Positions 51,886 to 60,977 of a stretch of 64,000 nt of DNA are shown piece by piece (the stretch's first letter is position 1; each line of letters starts with the position of its first letter). The notes beneath the pieces are model-generated. The model was not told where the DNA came from, searched no databases, and was given only the letters and a program-made list of their open reading frames with translations. Source of the stretch: Hyphomicrobiales bacterium (GTDB lineage Bacteria; Pseudomonadota; Alphaproteobacteria; Rhizobiales; Rhizobiaceae); NCBI GenBank assembly GCA_900468535.1, contig UBTY01000044.1, positions 45,879 through 109,878 on the forward strand, given 5' to 3'. Both the position numbers and the translations under genes were made by a program.

Positions 51886-52269
51886 TTATTCCGGGTTCTC
51901 GCAGACGGCGCTTAGCTTGTTGCCATCGGGATCGCGGACATAGGCAGCGTAGAAATTGGCATGGAACGGCCGCAAGCCTGGCGCTCCCTCGTCAATGCCT
52001 CCTGCAGCAAGCGCCGCGGCATGAAACGCATCGACGTCGGCGCGCCGCTCGGCATGGAGTGCCACCATCGAGCCGTTGCCGTTCGAGGCCCGCCTGCGGT
52101 TGAATGGCGTGACGATCCAGAGCCGGCAGCGCGTGTCGCCGTCGGCGGAGTAGCCGATCTCTTCTTCCGAGTGGCGCTGGCGTCGATAACCGAGAAGCGG
52201 CAGGACGATATCGTAGAACCGCCGTGCCTGATCGATGTCGTTGGTTCCGAGGGTAACGTATAGAAGCAT
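51886..52269 (-). CDS. VOC family protein (glyoxalase/dioxygenase fold)
   Basis: 127 residues from the ATG at 52269; longer starts overlap rlmE's far end and lack family match. Starts with YVTLGTNDIDQARRFYDIVLPLLGYRR, the hallmark of vicinal-oxygen-chelate folds. Ends AAYVRDPDGNKLSAVCENP, the DPDGN/E metal-binding C-terminal strand. One metal-binding Glu is replaced, so catalysis is uncertain. Subfamily not assignable. Convergent with the MFS gene. Confidence 0.85.
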   Translation of the reverse strand: MLLYVTLGTNDIDQARRFYDIVLPLLGYRRQRHSEEEIGYSADGDTRCRLWIVTPFNRRRASNGNGSMVALHAERRADVDAFHAAALAAGGIDEGAPGLRPFHANFYAAYVRDPDGNKLSAVCENPE

Positions 52270-52326
52270 GATGGCCGGGCATTCCAAGTCTTGGGAGATC
52301 ATCATCGCCCAAGAACAGCCCAAAGA

Positions 52327-53046
52327 TCAAGCTTCCGTAACGTCAGGTTCGGCTTGCCGCCCCTTGAAGTGCTTCGCGAGCAGGAACATTTCGACCGATT
52401 CGGCCCGCGACGATGCCGGCTTGACGTGGACAACCTGCTTGAAATGCCGCTTCAGCATGTTGAGAAGATCGCGCTCGGTGCCACCCTGGAAGGTCTTCGC
52501 GAGGAAATGGCCGCCCTCGCCCAGCACCTCGATGGCGAAATGAGCCGCCACTTCGCAGAGATGCATGGTACGCAGGTGGTCGGTGCGATGATGGCCGGTC
52601 GTTGGCGCCGCCATGTCCGAAATCACCAGATCCGGCGTACCGCCGACAGCTTCGATCAGCTGCGCCGGTGCCGAAGGCTCGAGGAAGTCTAACTGCAGGA
52701 TCTTGACGCCCGGCAGTTGATCCATCTCCAGGAAGTCGATCGCGGCGACGCGGACGTCCTCATCCGTGGACCCCGTGACCTTGGCAGCGATCTGCGACCA
52801 GCTGCCTGGGGCAGCGCCAAGGTCGATGATACGGCGCGCGCCCTTCAGGATGCCGTGCTTCTCGTCGATCTCCAGCAGCTTGAAGGCGGCGCGTGCGCGA
52901 TAGCCCTCAAGCTGGGCACGCTGCACGTAGGGATCGTTGATGTGACGCTGCAGCCACTGCCGCGACGACGCCTTCATCTTCTTGTTCTTGACGCGCTGGC
53001 CGAGTTTGCGGCCGGTGCGGTTGCCCGCAATCGTTGGCTTCGCCAT
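52327..53046 (-). CDS. rlmE: 23S rRNA 2'-O-ribose U2552 methyltransferase RlmE (RrmJ/FtsJ)
   Basis: 239 residues. Methylates the 2'-O of U2552 late in 50S assembly; heat-shock inducible in E. coli. The SAM-binding strand IIDLGAAPGSWSQIAAK near residues 67-83 and the catalytic tetrad K-D-K-E are visible: Lys in RAAFKLLEI, Asp in DLVISDMAAPTTG, Lys in HFLAKTFQGG. Ten bases downstream of ppx, so the two are one unit. Start at 53046 with a basic, rhizobial-type N-terminus (about 25 residues longer than E. coli). Confidence 0.95.
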   Translation of the reverse strand: MAKPTIAGNRTGRKLGQRVKNKKMKASSRQWLQRHINDPYVQRAQLEGYRARAAFKLLEIDEKHGILKGARRIIDLGAAPGSWSQIAAKVTGSTDEDVRVAAIDFLEMDQLPGVKILQLDFLEPSAPAQLIEAVGGTPDLVISDMAAPTTGHHRTDHLRTMHLCEVAAHFAIEVLGEGGHFLAKTFQGGTERDLLNMLKRHFKQVVHVKPASSRAESVEMFLLAKHFKGRQAEPDVTEA

Positions 53047-53056
53047 TGCCTGTCCC

Positions 53057-54598
53057 CTATTTGCCGCGCTGGCCGCGGCGGTTGCGGTGGCGCCGCCAGA
53101 CGCCGTCGTCCGCCATCATGTCTGTGAGCAGGCCCTCCCTCAAGCCGCGATCGGCTACCCGCATGCGCGGGCTCGGCCAGCGGCGACGGATCGCCTCGAG
53201 AATGGCGCAACCGGCGAGCACCAGATCGGCGCGATCCGGCCCGATGCACGGGTTGGCCGCGCGGCTTTCGAAGTCCCAGGACAAGAGCTTTGCCTGCATG
53301 GCCGAAACTTCATCGTCGGAAAGCCAGATCCCGTCCACCTTGCGGCGGTCGTAGCGAGGCAGATCAAGATGAACGCCAGCAAGTGTCGTGACCGTTCCCG
53401 ATGTGCCGATCAGATGAAAATCATCCGCGTGACCGATGTCGATGGCCGGGCAATCGAAGCTGGAAAGCATGCCTGCCACTTCCACGACCATGCCTTCGAA
53501 GACATCCGGCGTCACATCCCGGCCGCCATGGCGCTCCGACAGCGTGACGACGCCAACGGGCAAGGACGTCCAGTGTGTTATATGGTTGGCAAGGCGATTG
53601 AAGCGGCTGTCGCCGATGCGGATGACCGCGATCTCAGAAGAGCCGCCGCCGATATCGAAAAGAACGACAGACCGCGTTTCGCGACCGACGAGCGACGAGC
53701 AGCCGGAAACGGCAAGCCGCGCTTCGGTCTCGCGATCGATGATCTCAAGCTCGAGGCCGGTTTCCGTGATGACGCGCTCGAGAAACTCAGCGCCATTGCT
53801 TGCCTGCCGGCAGGCCTCGGTCGCGATCAGCCGCATGCGGCGGATTTCGCGATTCTTCAGCTTGGAGGCGCAGACGCGCAATGCATCGACGGCGCGATCC
53901 ATGGCATCGTCGGAGAGCCGGCCGCTTGCCGCGAGGCCTTCCCCAAGGCGCACGATCCGCGAAAAGGCATCGACGACGCGAAACTGCCCGGGCCGCGTCG
54001 GCTGGGCGATCAACAGGCGGCAATTGTTGGTGCCGAGATCAAGAGCGGCATAAAGCTCGTCCGGCCAGGGATGCTGCGCCGGCGCGGATCGCTGCTGATC
54101 GCGCTCCGCCGGCCGCTGCGTGCGCCCCGGTGTTTCCGCGGGACGGTTGTCACCGCCAGATCGCGCGACGGGAGCCGATTGCTGCTGCGGCACCTGGGCG
54201 GCGGGTTTCTGCTGGGCGAGAGGCCGCCCCTGCAGGCCGCGCTTGCCGCGATGCTTGCGACGATTTCGACGGCTGGGTGGCGATTCGCCGTCCGGGCGCG
54301 CAGGCTGGCCCGCTGCGACAAGCTTTTCTTCACTCTGGTGTCTTTTGGACGCAGCTTCTGGAGTTCCACCCGCACCACGGCGGCGCTTGCGCTTTCGGGC
54401 CGGATTCCCGGCGACATGATCCGTTGGGCGCGCGGTCTCTCCGGGTTCACCGGAGGAGACATGCTGGGCGGGATGGGCCGCGTTGCGGGAATGCCCGCCT
54501 CGCTTGCCCTTGCGGCGCCGGGATTTCTTGCCATCCCTGCGACCTGCCGCCGACGCCCCGTCAAGTTGCGGCTTTGCGCCGCCTTCGGGGTCTTTCAC
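53057..54598 (-). CDS. ppx: Exopolyphosphatase / guanosine pentaphosphate phosphatase family protein with basic N-terminal extension
   Basis: 513 residues if a GTG at 54598 is used, which has GGTGGA upstream; ATG at 54652 is an alternative. Residues about 180-513 are the actin-fold Ppx/GppA core: AALDLGTNNCRLLIA, RIVRLGEGL, VVLFDIGGGSSEIAVI and GTSGTVTTLAGVHL, with no C-terminal HD domain. The first ~175 residues are a low-complexity Lys/Arg/Gly/Pro/Gln extension (GKKSRRRKGKRGGH), uncommon for the family and suggestive of RNA binding. Polyphosphate and pppGpp are family substrates. Joined with rlmE. Confidence 0.88.
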   Translation of the reverse strand: MKDPEGGAKPQLDGASAAGRRDGKKSRRRKGKRGGHSRNAAHPAQHVSSGEPGETARPTDHVAGNPARKRKRRRGAGGTPEAASKRHQSEEKLVAAGQPARPDGESPPSRRNRRKHRGKRGLQGRPLAQQKPAAQVPQQQSAPVARSGGDNRPAETPGRTQRPAERDQQRSAPAQHPWPDELYAALDLGTNNCRLLIAQPTRPGQFRVVDAFSRIVRLGEGLAASGRLSDDAMDRAVDALRVCASKLKNREIRRMRLIATEACRQASNGAEFLERVITETGLELEIIDRETEARLAVSGCSSLVGRETRSVVLFDIGGGSSEIAVIRIGDSRFNRLANHITHWTSLPVGVVTLSERHGGRDVTPDVFEGMVVEVAGMLSSFDCPAIDIGHADDFHLIGTSGTVTTLAGVHLDLPRYDRRKVDGIWLSDDEVSAMQAKLLSWDFESRAANPCIGPDRADLVLAGCAILEAIRRRWPSPRMRVADRGLREGLLTDMMADDGVWRRHRNRRGQRGK

Positions 54599-54775
54599 GT
54601 TCGTTATCCACCGCGCCGCGCAAGTCCAGAAAGGTATGCAGCTGGCGCTCATTCGATTTTGCGTTGCGGCAAGAATACCAGCGCCAGCCCGAAACGCCAA
54701 CCTCTTTTTAGGATGCCTTTACAAAGGGGTTACGATCGCTCCACAACAAGGCGTGATTTTTTTCAAAACAGGTAT

Positions 54776-54803
54776 TTGCATTCCGCCAAGTTTTGTTTAT
54801 AAG
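54776..54803 (+). promoter_or_regulatory. Candidate promoter of tRNA-Gln
   Basis: TTGCAT at 54776-54781 and TATAAG at 54798-54803, with a 16-base spacer. The -10 lies about 40 bases upstream of the tRNA. A GC-rich segment follows the -10, as is common for stable-RNA promoters. Confidence 0.5.
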
Positions 54804-54842
54804 CGCCGCACACCAGCGGAGCGCTTCGAGCGCCGCACCTGC

Positions 54843-54916
54843 TGGGGAATAGTTCAATGGTAGAACGACGGACTCTGACTCCGTTAATCTTGGTTCGAGT
54901 CCAGGTTCCCCAGCCA
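54843..54916 (+). tRNA. tRNA-Gln, anticodon CTG
   Basis: 74 bases including encoded CCA. The acceptor stem TGGGGAA / TTCCCCA is perfect with G at the discriminator. The anticodon arm is CGGA-CTCTGAC-TCCG (loop 54868-54881 region), giving CUG for CAG codons; the T arm has GGTTCGAGTCC. D arm TAGTTCAATGGTAGAACG is typical. No integrase or prophage follows, so it does not appear to be an integration target here. Confidence 0.97.
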
Positions 54917-55014
54917 AATTTCTTCTTCGACAGAGCTTTTTCGGAATAGTTGGCGGCGGGCCTGATGTGGTTTAGTGCATCATCGTGATTTGATGCCATC
55001 ATTCGGAAACCGCC

Positions 55015-56247
55015 ATGTCAGATACCGTTATCGATCGCTTTCTCCGCTATGTCGTGATCGACACCCAGTCCGATCCACAGTCTTCCTCACAACCTTCGAC
55101 CGAAAAGCAGAAGACACTTGGCGCCTTGCTCGCAGAGGAGCTTCTTCAGATGGGGTTGGACGATGCGCATCTCGATGAGCATGGCTATGTCTACGCAACA
55201 ATTCCCGCCAACGTCGGGAAGGCCGTGCCAACCATCTGCTTCTGCTCGCACATGGATACGGCGCCGGATTTCAGCGGCACAGGCGTCAAACCGCAAGTCC
55301 TGCGCAACTATCGCGGTGGCGACATTGTTCTGACGGGCGATCCTCAACAGGTCATCCGGGTGAGTGATCATCCCGCGCTCAGCGATCAGATCGGCAACGA
55401 CATCATAACCACCGACGGCACGACGCTCCTCGGCGCCGACGACAAGGCCGGTGTTGCCGAGATCATGACCGCCGCGAAGTTTCTTTTGGACCATCCCGAA
55501 ATCCCTCGTGGAACAGTCAAGCTGCTGTTCACACCTGACGAGGAGATCGGGCGCGGTGTCGACAAGGTCGACCTTGCCAAGCTCGGCGCGCAGTTCGCCT
55601 ATACGATGGACGGCGAGACGGCGGGCCACATAGAAGACGAAACGTTTTCCGCTGATGGCGTCAAGATCACCATTGTCGGCGTTGCCATGCATCCGGGTTT
55701 TGCCAAGGGGAAGATGGAGAATGCCGCCAAGATCGCGGCGTCGATCGTCGACCGACTACCAAGGAACATGGCCCCTGAGACCACGGCAGGAAGGGATGGG
55801 TTCATTCACCCGACCGGCATCGAGGGATCGATGGAGAAGGCGACGATCAGCCTTATCGTTCGTGATTTTACGGACGACGGTCTGGTCGCGAAGGAAGCTT
55901 TGCTTGAGGCTATCGTCAAGGATGTGCTGTCGGGTTACCCCGGCTCGACCTACAGCTTCGAAGTCAAACAGCAATACCGGAACATGAAGGCAATCCTCGA
56001 CCGCCATCCTGACATCGTCGATAACGCGATCGAAGCGGTCCGCCGCGCTGGCCTAGAGCCCGTGAGAGGCAGCATCCGCGGCGGCACAGACGGCTCCCGC
56101 CTGTCATTCATGGGACTCCCCTGCCCCAACATCTTTGCCGGCGGCCACGCATTCCATTCGCCGCTCGAATGGATCAGCCGACAAGACATGGAGAAAGCGG
56201 TTCAGACGATCGTCGAACTCGTGAAGGTCTGGGAAGAGCGCGCCTGA
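55015..56247 (+). CDS. pepT: Peptidase T (tripeptidase)
   Basis: 410 residues, usual length. Cleaves N-terminal residues of tripeptides in the cytoplasm. M20-family dinuclear zinc site: His in SHMDTAPDFSG, Asp and Asp-Glu of LGADDKAGVAEIM and PDEEIGRGVDKV (Glu-Glu general base), Asp of MDGETAGHIE and His of NIFAGGHAFHSP. Stands alone between tRNA-Gln and the ABC-F gene. A GGAAACC-type region precedes the ATG. Confidence 0.95.
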   Translation: MSDTVIDRFLRYVVIDTQSDPQSSSQPSTEKQKTLGALLAEELLQMGLDDAHLDEHGYVYATIPANVGKAVPTICFCSHMDTAPDFSGTGVKPQVLRNYRGGDIVLTGDPQQVIRVSDHPALSDQIGNDIITTDGTTLLGADDKAGVAEIMTAAKFLLDHPEIPRGTVKLLFTPDEEIGRGVDKVDLAKLGAQFAYTMDGETAGHIEDETFSADGVKITIVGVAMHPGFAKGKMENAAKIAASIVDRLPRNMAPETTAGRDGFIHPTGIEGSMEKATISLIVRDFTDDGLVAKEALLEAIVKDVLSGYPGSTYSFEVKQQYRNMKAILDRHPDIVDNAIEAVRRAGLEPVRGSIRGGTDGSRLSFMGLPCPNIFAGGHAFHSPLEWISRQDMEKAVQTIVELVKVWEERA

Positions 56248-56274
56248 GGCGCGCTCACCAATTCGCGCATCACC

Positions 56275-57897
56275 TCAGCTGCGCAGGCCTGGCGCTTCCT
56301 GGCCTGTGCTTGCCACATATTCCGTGTAGCCGCCAGGATACTGATGGATGCCGTCAGGCGTCAGTTCCAGCACGCGGTTCGACAAGGCCGCGAGGAAGTG
56401 GCGGTCGTGCGAGACGAAGAGCATCGTGCCCTCGTATTCGGAGAGCGCCTTGATGAGCATTTCCTTCGTATCGAGGTCCAGGTGGTTGGTCGGCTCGTCG
56501 AGGACCAGAAGGTTCGGCGGGTCGAAGAGCATCTTGGCCATGACCAGGCGGGCCTTCTCGCCGCCCGACAGTACACGGCACTTCTTCTCGACATCGTCAC
56601 CGGAGAAGCCGAAACAGCCGGCAAGCGCTCGCAGCGGCGCCTGGCCCGACAGCGGGAACGAATCCTCCAGCCATTCCAGAACGGTGCGCTCGCCATCGAG
56701 AAGGTCCATGGCGTGCTGGGCGAAATAGCCCATCTTGACGCTTGCTCCGATCGCCACGCTGCCGGTATCCGGTTCGGCGGAGCCCGCGACCAGCTTCAGA
56801 AGGGTCGATTTGCCGGCGCCGTTGACGCCCATGATGCACCAGCGTTCCTTGCGCCGTACCATGAAGTCGAGCCCTTCGTAGATCACGCGGCTGCCGTACT
56901 TCTTGTGGACGTTCTTGACGTTGATCACGTCTTCGCCGGAGCGCGGTGCGGGCAGAAACTCGAACGCGACGGTCTGACGGCGCTTGGGCGGCTCGACGCG
57001 ATCGATCTTTTCGAGCTTCTTGACGCGGCTCTGCACCTGCGAGGCATGCGATGCGCGCGCCTTGAAGCGCTCGATGAACTTGATTTCCTTGGCAAGCATC
57101 GCCTGCTGGCGCTCGAACTGCGCCTGCTGCTGCTTCTCGTTCTGCGCCCGCTGCTGTTCGTAGAAGCCGTAATCGCCGGAATAGGAATTCAGCGATCCGG
57201 CATCGATCTCGATGATCTTGCCGACGATGCGGTTCATGAACTCGCGGTCGTGCGAGGTCATCAACAGGGCGCCCTCATAGCCCTTCAGGAATTCTTCGAG
57301 CCAGATCAGGCTTTCGAGATCCAGGTGGTTGCTCGGCTCGTCGAGCAGCATGACGTCAGGGCGCATCAGCAGGATGCGGGCGAGCGCAACACGCATCTTC
57401 CAGCCGCCCGACAGCTTGCCGACATCACCGTCCATCATTTCCTGGCTGAAGCTCAAGCCTGAGAGCACCTCGCGCGCACGCCCCTCGAGCGCATAGCCGT
57501 CGAGCTCTTCGTAGCGTGCCTGCACTTCGCCGTAGCGTTCGATGATCCGGTCCATCTCGTCGAGCTTGTCGGGATCGACCATCTCGGCTTCCAGCTGCCG
57601 CAGCTCGGCGGCAACGACGCTGACGGGGCCAGCACCTTCCATGACTTCGGCGACCGCGCTGCGGCCTTCCATCTCGCCGACATCCTGGTTGAAATAGCCG
57701 ATCGTCACACCCTTGTCGGCGGAGACCTGACCTTCATCCGGCGTCTCGTCGCCGGTGATCATTCTGAACAGGGTCGTCTTGCCGGCGCCGTTTGGGCCGA
57801 CGAGGCCGATCTTCTCGCCTCTGTTGAGGGCGGCCGACGCCTCGATGAAGAGGATGCGGTGGCTGTTCTGCTTGCTGATATTTTCGATACGAATCAT
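56275..57897 (-). CDS. ABC-F family ATPase
   Basis: 540 residues from the ATG at 57897; the frame upstream (to 58050) is not family-like. Two ATP-binding cassettes in one chain, no membrane part: Walker A GPNGAGKTTLF and GVNGAGKSTLLK, signatures LSGGWKMRVALARILL and LSGGEKARLVMAKML. A charged linker, EQQRAQNEKQQQAQFERQQ-type (residues about 240-330 region), lies between them, as in ABC-F proteins that work on the ribosome. Closest to YheS/Uup; which is not clear. Convergent with pepT. Confidence 0.93.
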   Translation of the reverse strand: MIRIENISKQNSHRILFIEASAALNRGEKIGLVGPNGAGKTTLFRMITGDETPDEGQVSADKGVTIGYFNQDVGEMEGRSAVAEVMEGAGPVSVVAAELRQLEAEMVDPDKLDEMDRIIERYGEVQARYEELDGYALEGRAREVLSGLSFSQEMMDGDVGKLSGGWKMRVALARILLMRPDVMLLDEPSNHLDLESLIWLEEFLKGYEGALLMTSHDREFMNRIVGKIIEIDAGSLNSYSGDYGFYEQQRAQNEKQQQAQFERQQAMLAKEIKFIERFKARASHASQVQSRVKKLEKIDRVEPPKRRQTVAFEFLPAPRSGEDVINVKNVHKKYGSRVIYEGLDFMVRRKERWCIMGVNGAGKSTLLKLVAGSAEPDTGSVAIGASVKMGYFAQHAMDLLDGERTVLEWLEDSFPLSGQAPLRALAGCFGFSGDDVEKKCRVLSGGEKARLVMAKMLFDPPNLLVLDEPTNHLDLDTKEMLIKALSEYEGTMLFVSHDRHFLAALSNRVLELTPDGIHQYPGGYTEYVASTGQEAPGLRS

Positions 57898-58105
57898 ATA
57901 AGGAGGAGTTCCGGAAAAACGCGTTTGGGCGCCCTTATGCCATGCAATTGGCATGCTGTCCCGTGCTTTTGCGCAGTGCACAAGATGCGACGACGGCTGC
58001 CAGCGGATCAAACGATCTTCCCACGACGCCCCGACACTGCTACGTTCCATATTTGTTCCGAGTCGTTCTCATTGCGGCCCGGGCGACATGAAGGAAAAGA
58101 CATAG

Positions 58106-60169
58106 ATGCAGGCAGCCGCCTATCTGGACAAGCTGAACGACCAACAACGGCTGGCTGTCGAACATGGAATTGGCGAAGGCAAGGCGTCCGGACCGCTGTT
58201 GATCATTGCCGGCGCCGGCTCGGGCAAGACAAACACGCTTGCCCATCGGGTGGCGCATCTGATCGTCAACGGCGCCGATCCGCGCCGCATTCTGCTCATG
58301 ACCTTCTCCCGCCGCGCGGCCGCTGAAATGGCCCGGCGGGTGGACCGCATTTCCAGACAGGTACTCGGCGCCCAGGCGGGAGCCTTGAGCGAAGCGCTGA
58401 CCTGGGCCGGCACCTTTCACGGCATCGGCGCCCGGCTGCTGCGGATTTATGCCGAGCAGATCGGCCTGAACGTCGATTTCACCATCCACGATCGCGAGGA
58501 CAGTGCCGACCTGATGAACCTCGTCCGGCACGAACTCGGGTTTTCCAAGATGGAGAGCCGGTTTCCGACGAAAGGCACCTGTCTATCCATCTACTCTCGC
58601 GCGGTGAATTCCGAGGCGCCGTTGAACGAGGTGCTGAAGACCTGGTATCCCTGGGTATCCGGATGGGAAGAGCAGCTGCGGGAGCTGTTTGCCGGTTATG
58701 TCGAGGCCAAGCAGTCGCAGAATGTCCTCGATTACGACGACCTGCTGCTCTACTGGGCACAGATGGTCAGCGACGACGAGCTTGCGGCCGACATCGGCGG
58801 ACGCTTCGACCATGTTCTCGTCGACGAATACCAGGATACGAACAAGCTGCAGTCCTCGGTGCTGATGGCGCTCAGGCCGCAGGGACATGGGCTGACGGTC
58901 GTTGGCGACGATGCCCAGTCGATCTATTCGTTCCGGGCAGCAACGATCCGCAACATCCTCGACTTTCCGAAATCGTTCTCCCCGCCGGCCGATATCGTCA
59001 CGCTAGACCAGAATTATCGATCGACGCAGACGATCCTGGCGGCGGCAAACGGCGTGATCGATCTGGCACGCGAGCGCTTCACGAAGAACCTGTGGACCGA
59101 CCGGCAGTCGGAGGAGCGCCCAAAGCTTTTGACGGTCAAGGACGAGACCGACCAGGCCAACTACATCGTCGAACAGATCCTGGCCAATCGCGAGGTCGGG
59201 ATGCCCCTCAAGCAACAGGCCGTGCTGTTTCGCACGTCCAGCCACAGCGGCGCGCTGGAAGTGGAACTGACTCGTCGAAACATTCCTTTCGTCAAGTTCG
59301 GCGGGCTCAAATTCCTGGACGCCGCGCATGTGAAGGACATGCTTGCCGTCCTCAGGTTTGCGCAGAACCCGCGAGACCGCGTCTCCGGCTTCCGGCTGTT
59401 GCAGATGCTGCCAGGGATCGGGCCACAGACGGCAAGCAAGATACTGGACACGATCGCGGCCGATCCGGAGCCGCTGGTCGCGCTTGCCGAGATACCGCCG
59501 CCCGCAAAGACAGGCGAGCATTGGCCTGCGTTGATCCAGCTGCTTGAGGGATTGCGTCGATCCGATGCCGCGTGGCCGGCCGAAATCGCTCAGGCCCGCA
59601 CGTGGTACGAGCCGCATCTCGATCGCATCCACGAGGATGCCGAGACGCGCAAGGCCGATCTGTTGCAGCTCGAGCAGATTGCCGCGGGCTATGCCAGCCG
59701 CGAGCGGTTCCTGACCGAACTGACGCTCGACCCGCCGGATGCGACGAGCGACCAGGCCGGCGTACCGCTGCTCGACGAGGACTATCTGATCCTCTCGACC
59801 ATCCACTCCTCCAAGGGGCAGGAATGGCGGGCGGTCTTCATGTTGAATGTCGTCGACGGCTGCATCCCGTCGGATCTTGCCGTCGGAACCACTCACGAGA
59901 TCGAAGAGGAGCGACGGCTGCTCTATGTCGGAATGACCCGCGCGAAGGACAGCCTGACGCTCATCACGCCGCAACGTTTCTTCACCAGCGGCCAGCACGG
60001 TCAGGGCGACCGGCACGTCTATGCGTCGCGCACGCGCTTCATTCCGGTGACGCTGCTGCAGTATTTCGAGGCCGCCAGCTGGCCGCTTGTCAAGGCTGCC
60101 TCAACGGAACGGAGCACGAAGCAAATTCGCGTCGACGTCGGGGCGCGCATGCGAACGATGTGGAGATAA
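58106..60169 (+). CDS. UvrD/PcrA-like superfamily I DNA helicase
   Basis: 687 residues. 3'-5' helicase motor. Walker A is IAGAGSGKTNTLAHR near residues 34-48, motif II DEYQDTNKLQ near residue 236, motif III GDDAQSIYSFRAA near 268-280 and motif VI VGMTRAKDSL near 610-619. Shorter than standard UvrD (about 720) and without its C-terminal helix-rich tail. Probably a second UvrD-like enzyme rather than UvrD1. A hairpin candidate near 60171-60205 overlaps the end of the anti-sigma gene and may terminate it. Confidence 0.9.
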   Translation: MQAAAYLDKLNDQQRLAVEHGIGEGKASGPLLIIAGAGSGKTNTLAHRVAHLIVNGADPRRILLMTFSRRAAAEMARRVDRISRQVLGAQAGALSEALTWAGTFHGIGARLLRIYAEQIGLNVDFTIHDREDSADLMNLVRHELGFSKMESRFPTKGTCLSIYSRAVNSEAPLNEVLKTWYPWVSGWEEQLRELFAGYVEAKQSQNVLDYDDLLLYWAQMVSDDELAADIGGRFDHVLVDEYQDTNKLQSSVLMALRPQGHGLTVVGDDAQSIYSFRAATIRNILDFPKSFSPPADIVTLDQNYRSTQTILAAANGVIDLARERFTKNLWTDRQSEERPKLLTVKDETDQANYIVEQILANREVGMPLKQQAVLFRTSSHSGALEVELTRRNIPFVKFGGLKFLDAAHVKDMLAVLRFAQNPRDRVSGFRLLQMLPGIGPQTASKILDTIAADPEPLVALAEIPPPAKTGEHWPALIQLLEGLRRSDAAWPAEIAQARTWYEPHLDRIHEDAETRKADLLQLEQIAAGYASRERFLTELTLDPPDATSDQAGVPLLDEDYLILSTIHSSKGQEWRAVFMLNVVDGCIPSDLAVGTTHEIEEERRLLYVGMTRAKDSLTLITPQRFFTSGQHGQGDRHVYASRTRFIPVTLLQYFEAASWPLVKAASTERSTKQIRVDVGARMRTMWR

Positions 60170-60188
60170 TCAGGGCGGTGGCGCCCGT

Positions 60189-60977
60189 TTACGCTGCCAC
60201 CCTGTTTTCGACGTCGCCGGCGATCTCTCGCATCCTTTCCGGCGATGCGTGGCCGATCAACATGAAGGCATGCGAGCTGCTCGACCAGTAGACTACATTC
60301 ATGCCTTTGCGCCCTTCCATGCGGAGCGGCTGCGCGCCCTCGTCCGTGCGAACTATGCACAGAGCAAGCGGACCGGTTTCGGGATCGAGATAGGCTATCT
60401 GGGCGAGCGGCTTGCCGTCATATTGCAGGACAAGCGCACGCTTGAATTCGACCCCAGACAGCGCGACCGAGGCCGGCGACAGGGACAGACCGAGCTTGTC
60501 GCGGATGATGGCGAGTTCGGCGGCCTGCGTCTCGATACCGGGAACTGGGCCCGAAAGCGTATCGGCTGTATAGAGATCGATATATTCGGCGACGACCGCG
60601 CGCCATTCGCTGCTTTCGTCCCGGTCGAGATGCCGGCGCAGGCCGATGTAGCTGCGGTCGACGACAATGCCGGCAACCAGGCTTGCGGCGAGCGCACCGA
60701 GGAAGGCGCGGCGCCCGAATCTTGCAGGCCGGGCCTCCGGCAAGGGCGAAAGCTTGGCCAGCATCGCCTGCAAATCGTCATGAGGCGCAGCCGCGAGAAG
60801 CGGCGCGAAAGCCTGATCGAACGGAAGGCTGCCACGCGAGAGGAATTCGACGCGTTCGGCGACACCGCCATCAGCTGCAATCAGAGCTTCGATCCGGCGG
60901 GCCTCATCCGGGGAGAGCTCGCCATCGAGGAAGGCCGTCAGTTCTTCATCGGAGGGGTATTTTCTTTCGTCGCTCAT
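60189..60977 (-). CDS. Anti-sigma factor
   Basis: 262 residues from the ATG at 60977, overlapping the sigma stop by four bases. The N-terminal anti-sigma domain DEELTAFLDGELSPDEARRIEALI has no HxxxCxxC zinc motif, so it is the non-zinc kind. A single membrane segment lies at about residues 86-106 (AFLGALAASLVAGIVV). The C-terminal extracytoplasmic domain (about 155 residues) has few distinguishing features. Thus a sigma-binding domain inside and a sensor domain outside. Confidence 0.9.
   Translation of the reverse strand: MSDERKYPSDEELTAFLDGELSPDEARRIEALIAADGGVAERVEFLSRGSLPFDQAFAPLLAAAPHDDLQAMLAKLSPLPEARPARFGRRAFLGALAASLVAGIVVDRSYIGLRRHLDRDESSEWRAVVAEYIDLYTADTLSGPVPGIETQAAELAIIRDKLGLSLSPASVALSGVEFKRALVLQYDGKPLAQIAYLDPETGPLALCIVRTDEGAQPLRMEGRKGMNVVYWSSSSHAFMLIGHASPERMREIAGDVENRVAA

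Noticed and set aside
52982..54802. 606-residue plus-strand frame opposite ppx
   Set aside because: The antisense of the basic extension and Ppx core; composition is an artefact.
54708..54917. Minus-strand frame beginning MAGEPGLEPRLTESES
   Set aside because: This is the antisense of tRNA-Gln and its flank, a known false gene pattern.
54843..55015. tRNA-Gln as an attachment site for an integrated element
   Set aside because: No integrase, no repeat of the tRNA 3' end and only core genes follow.
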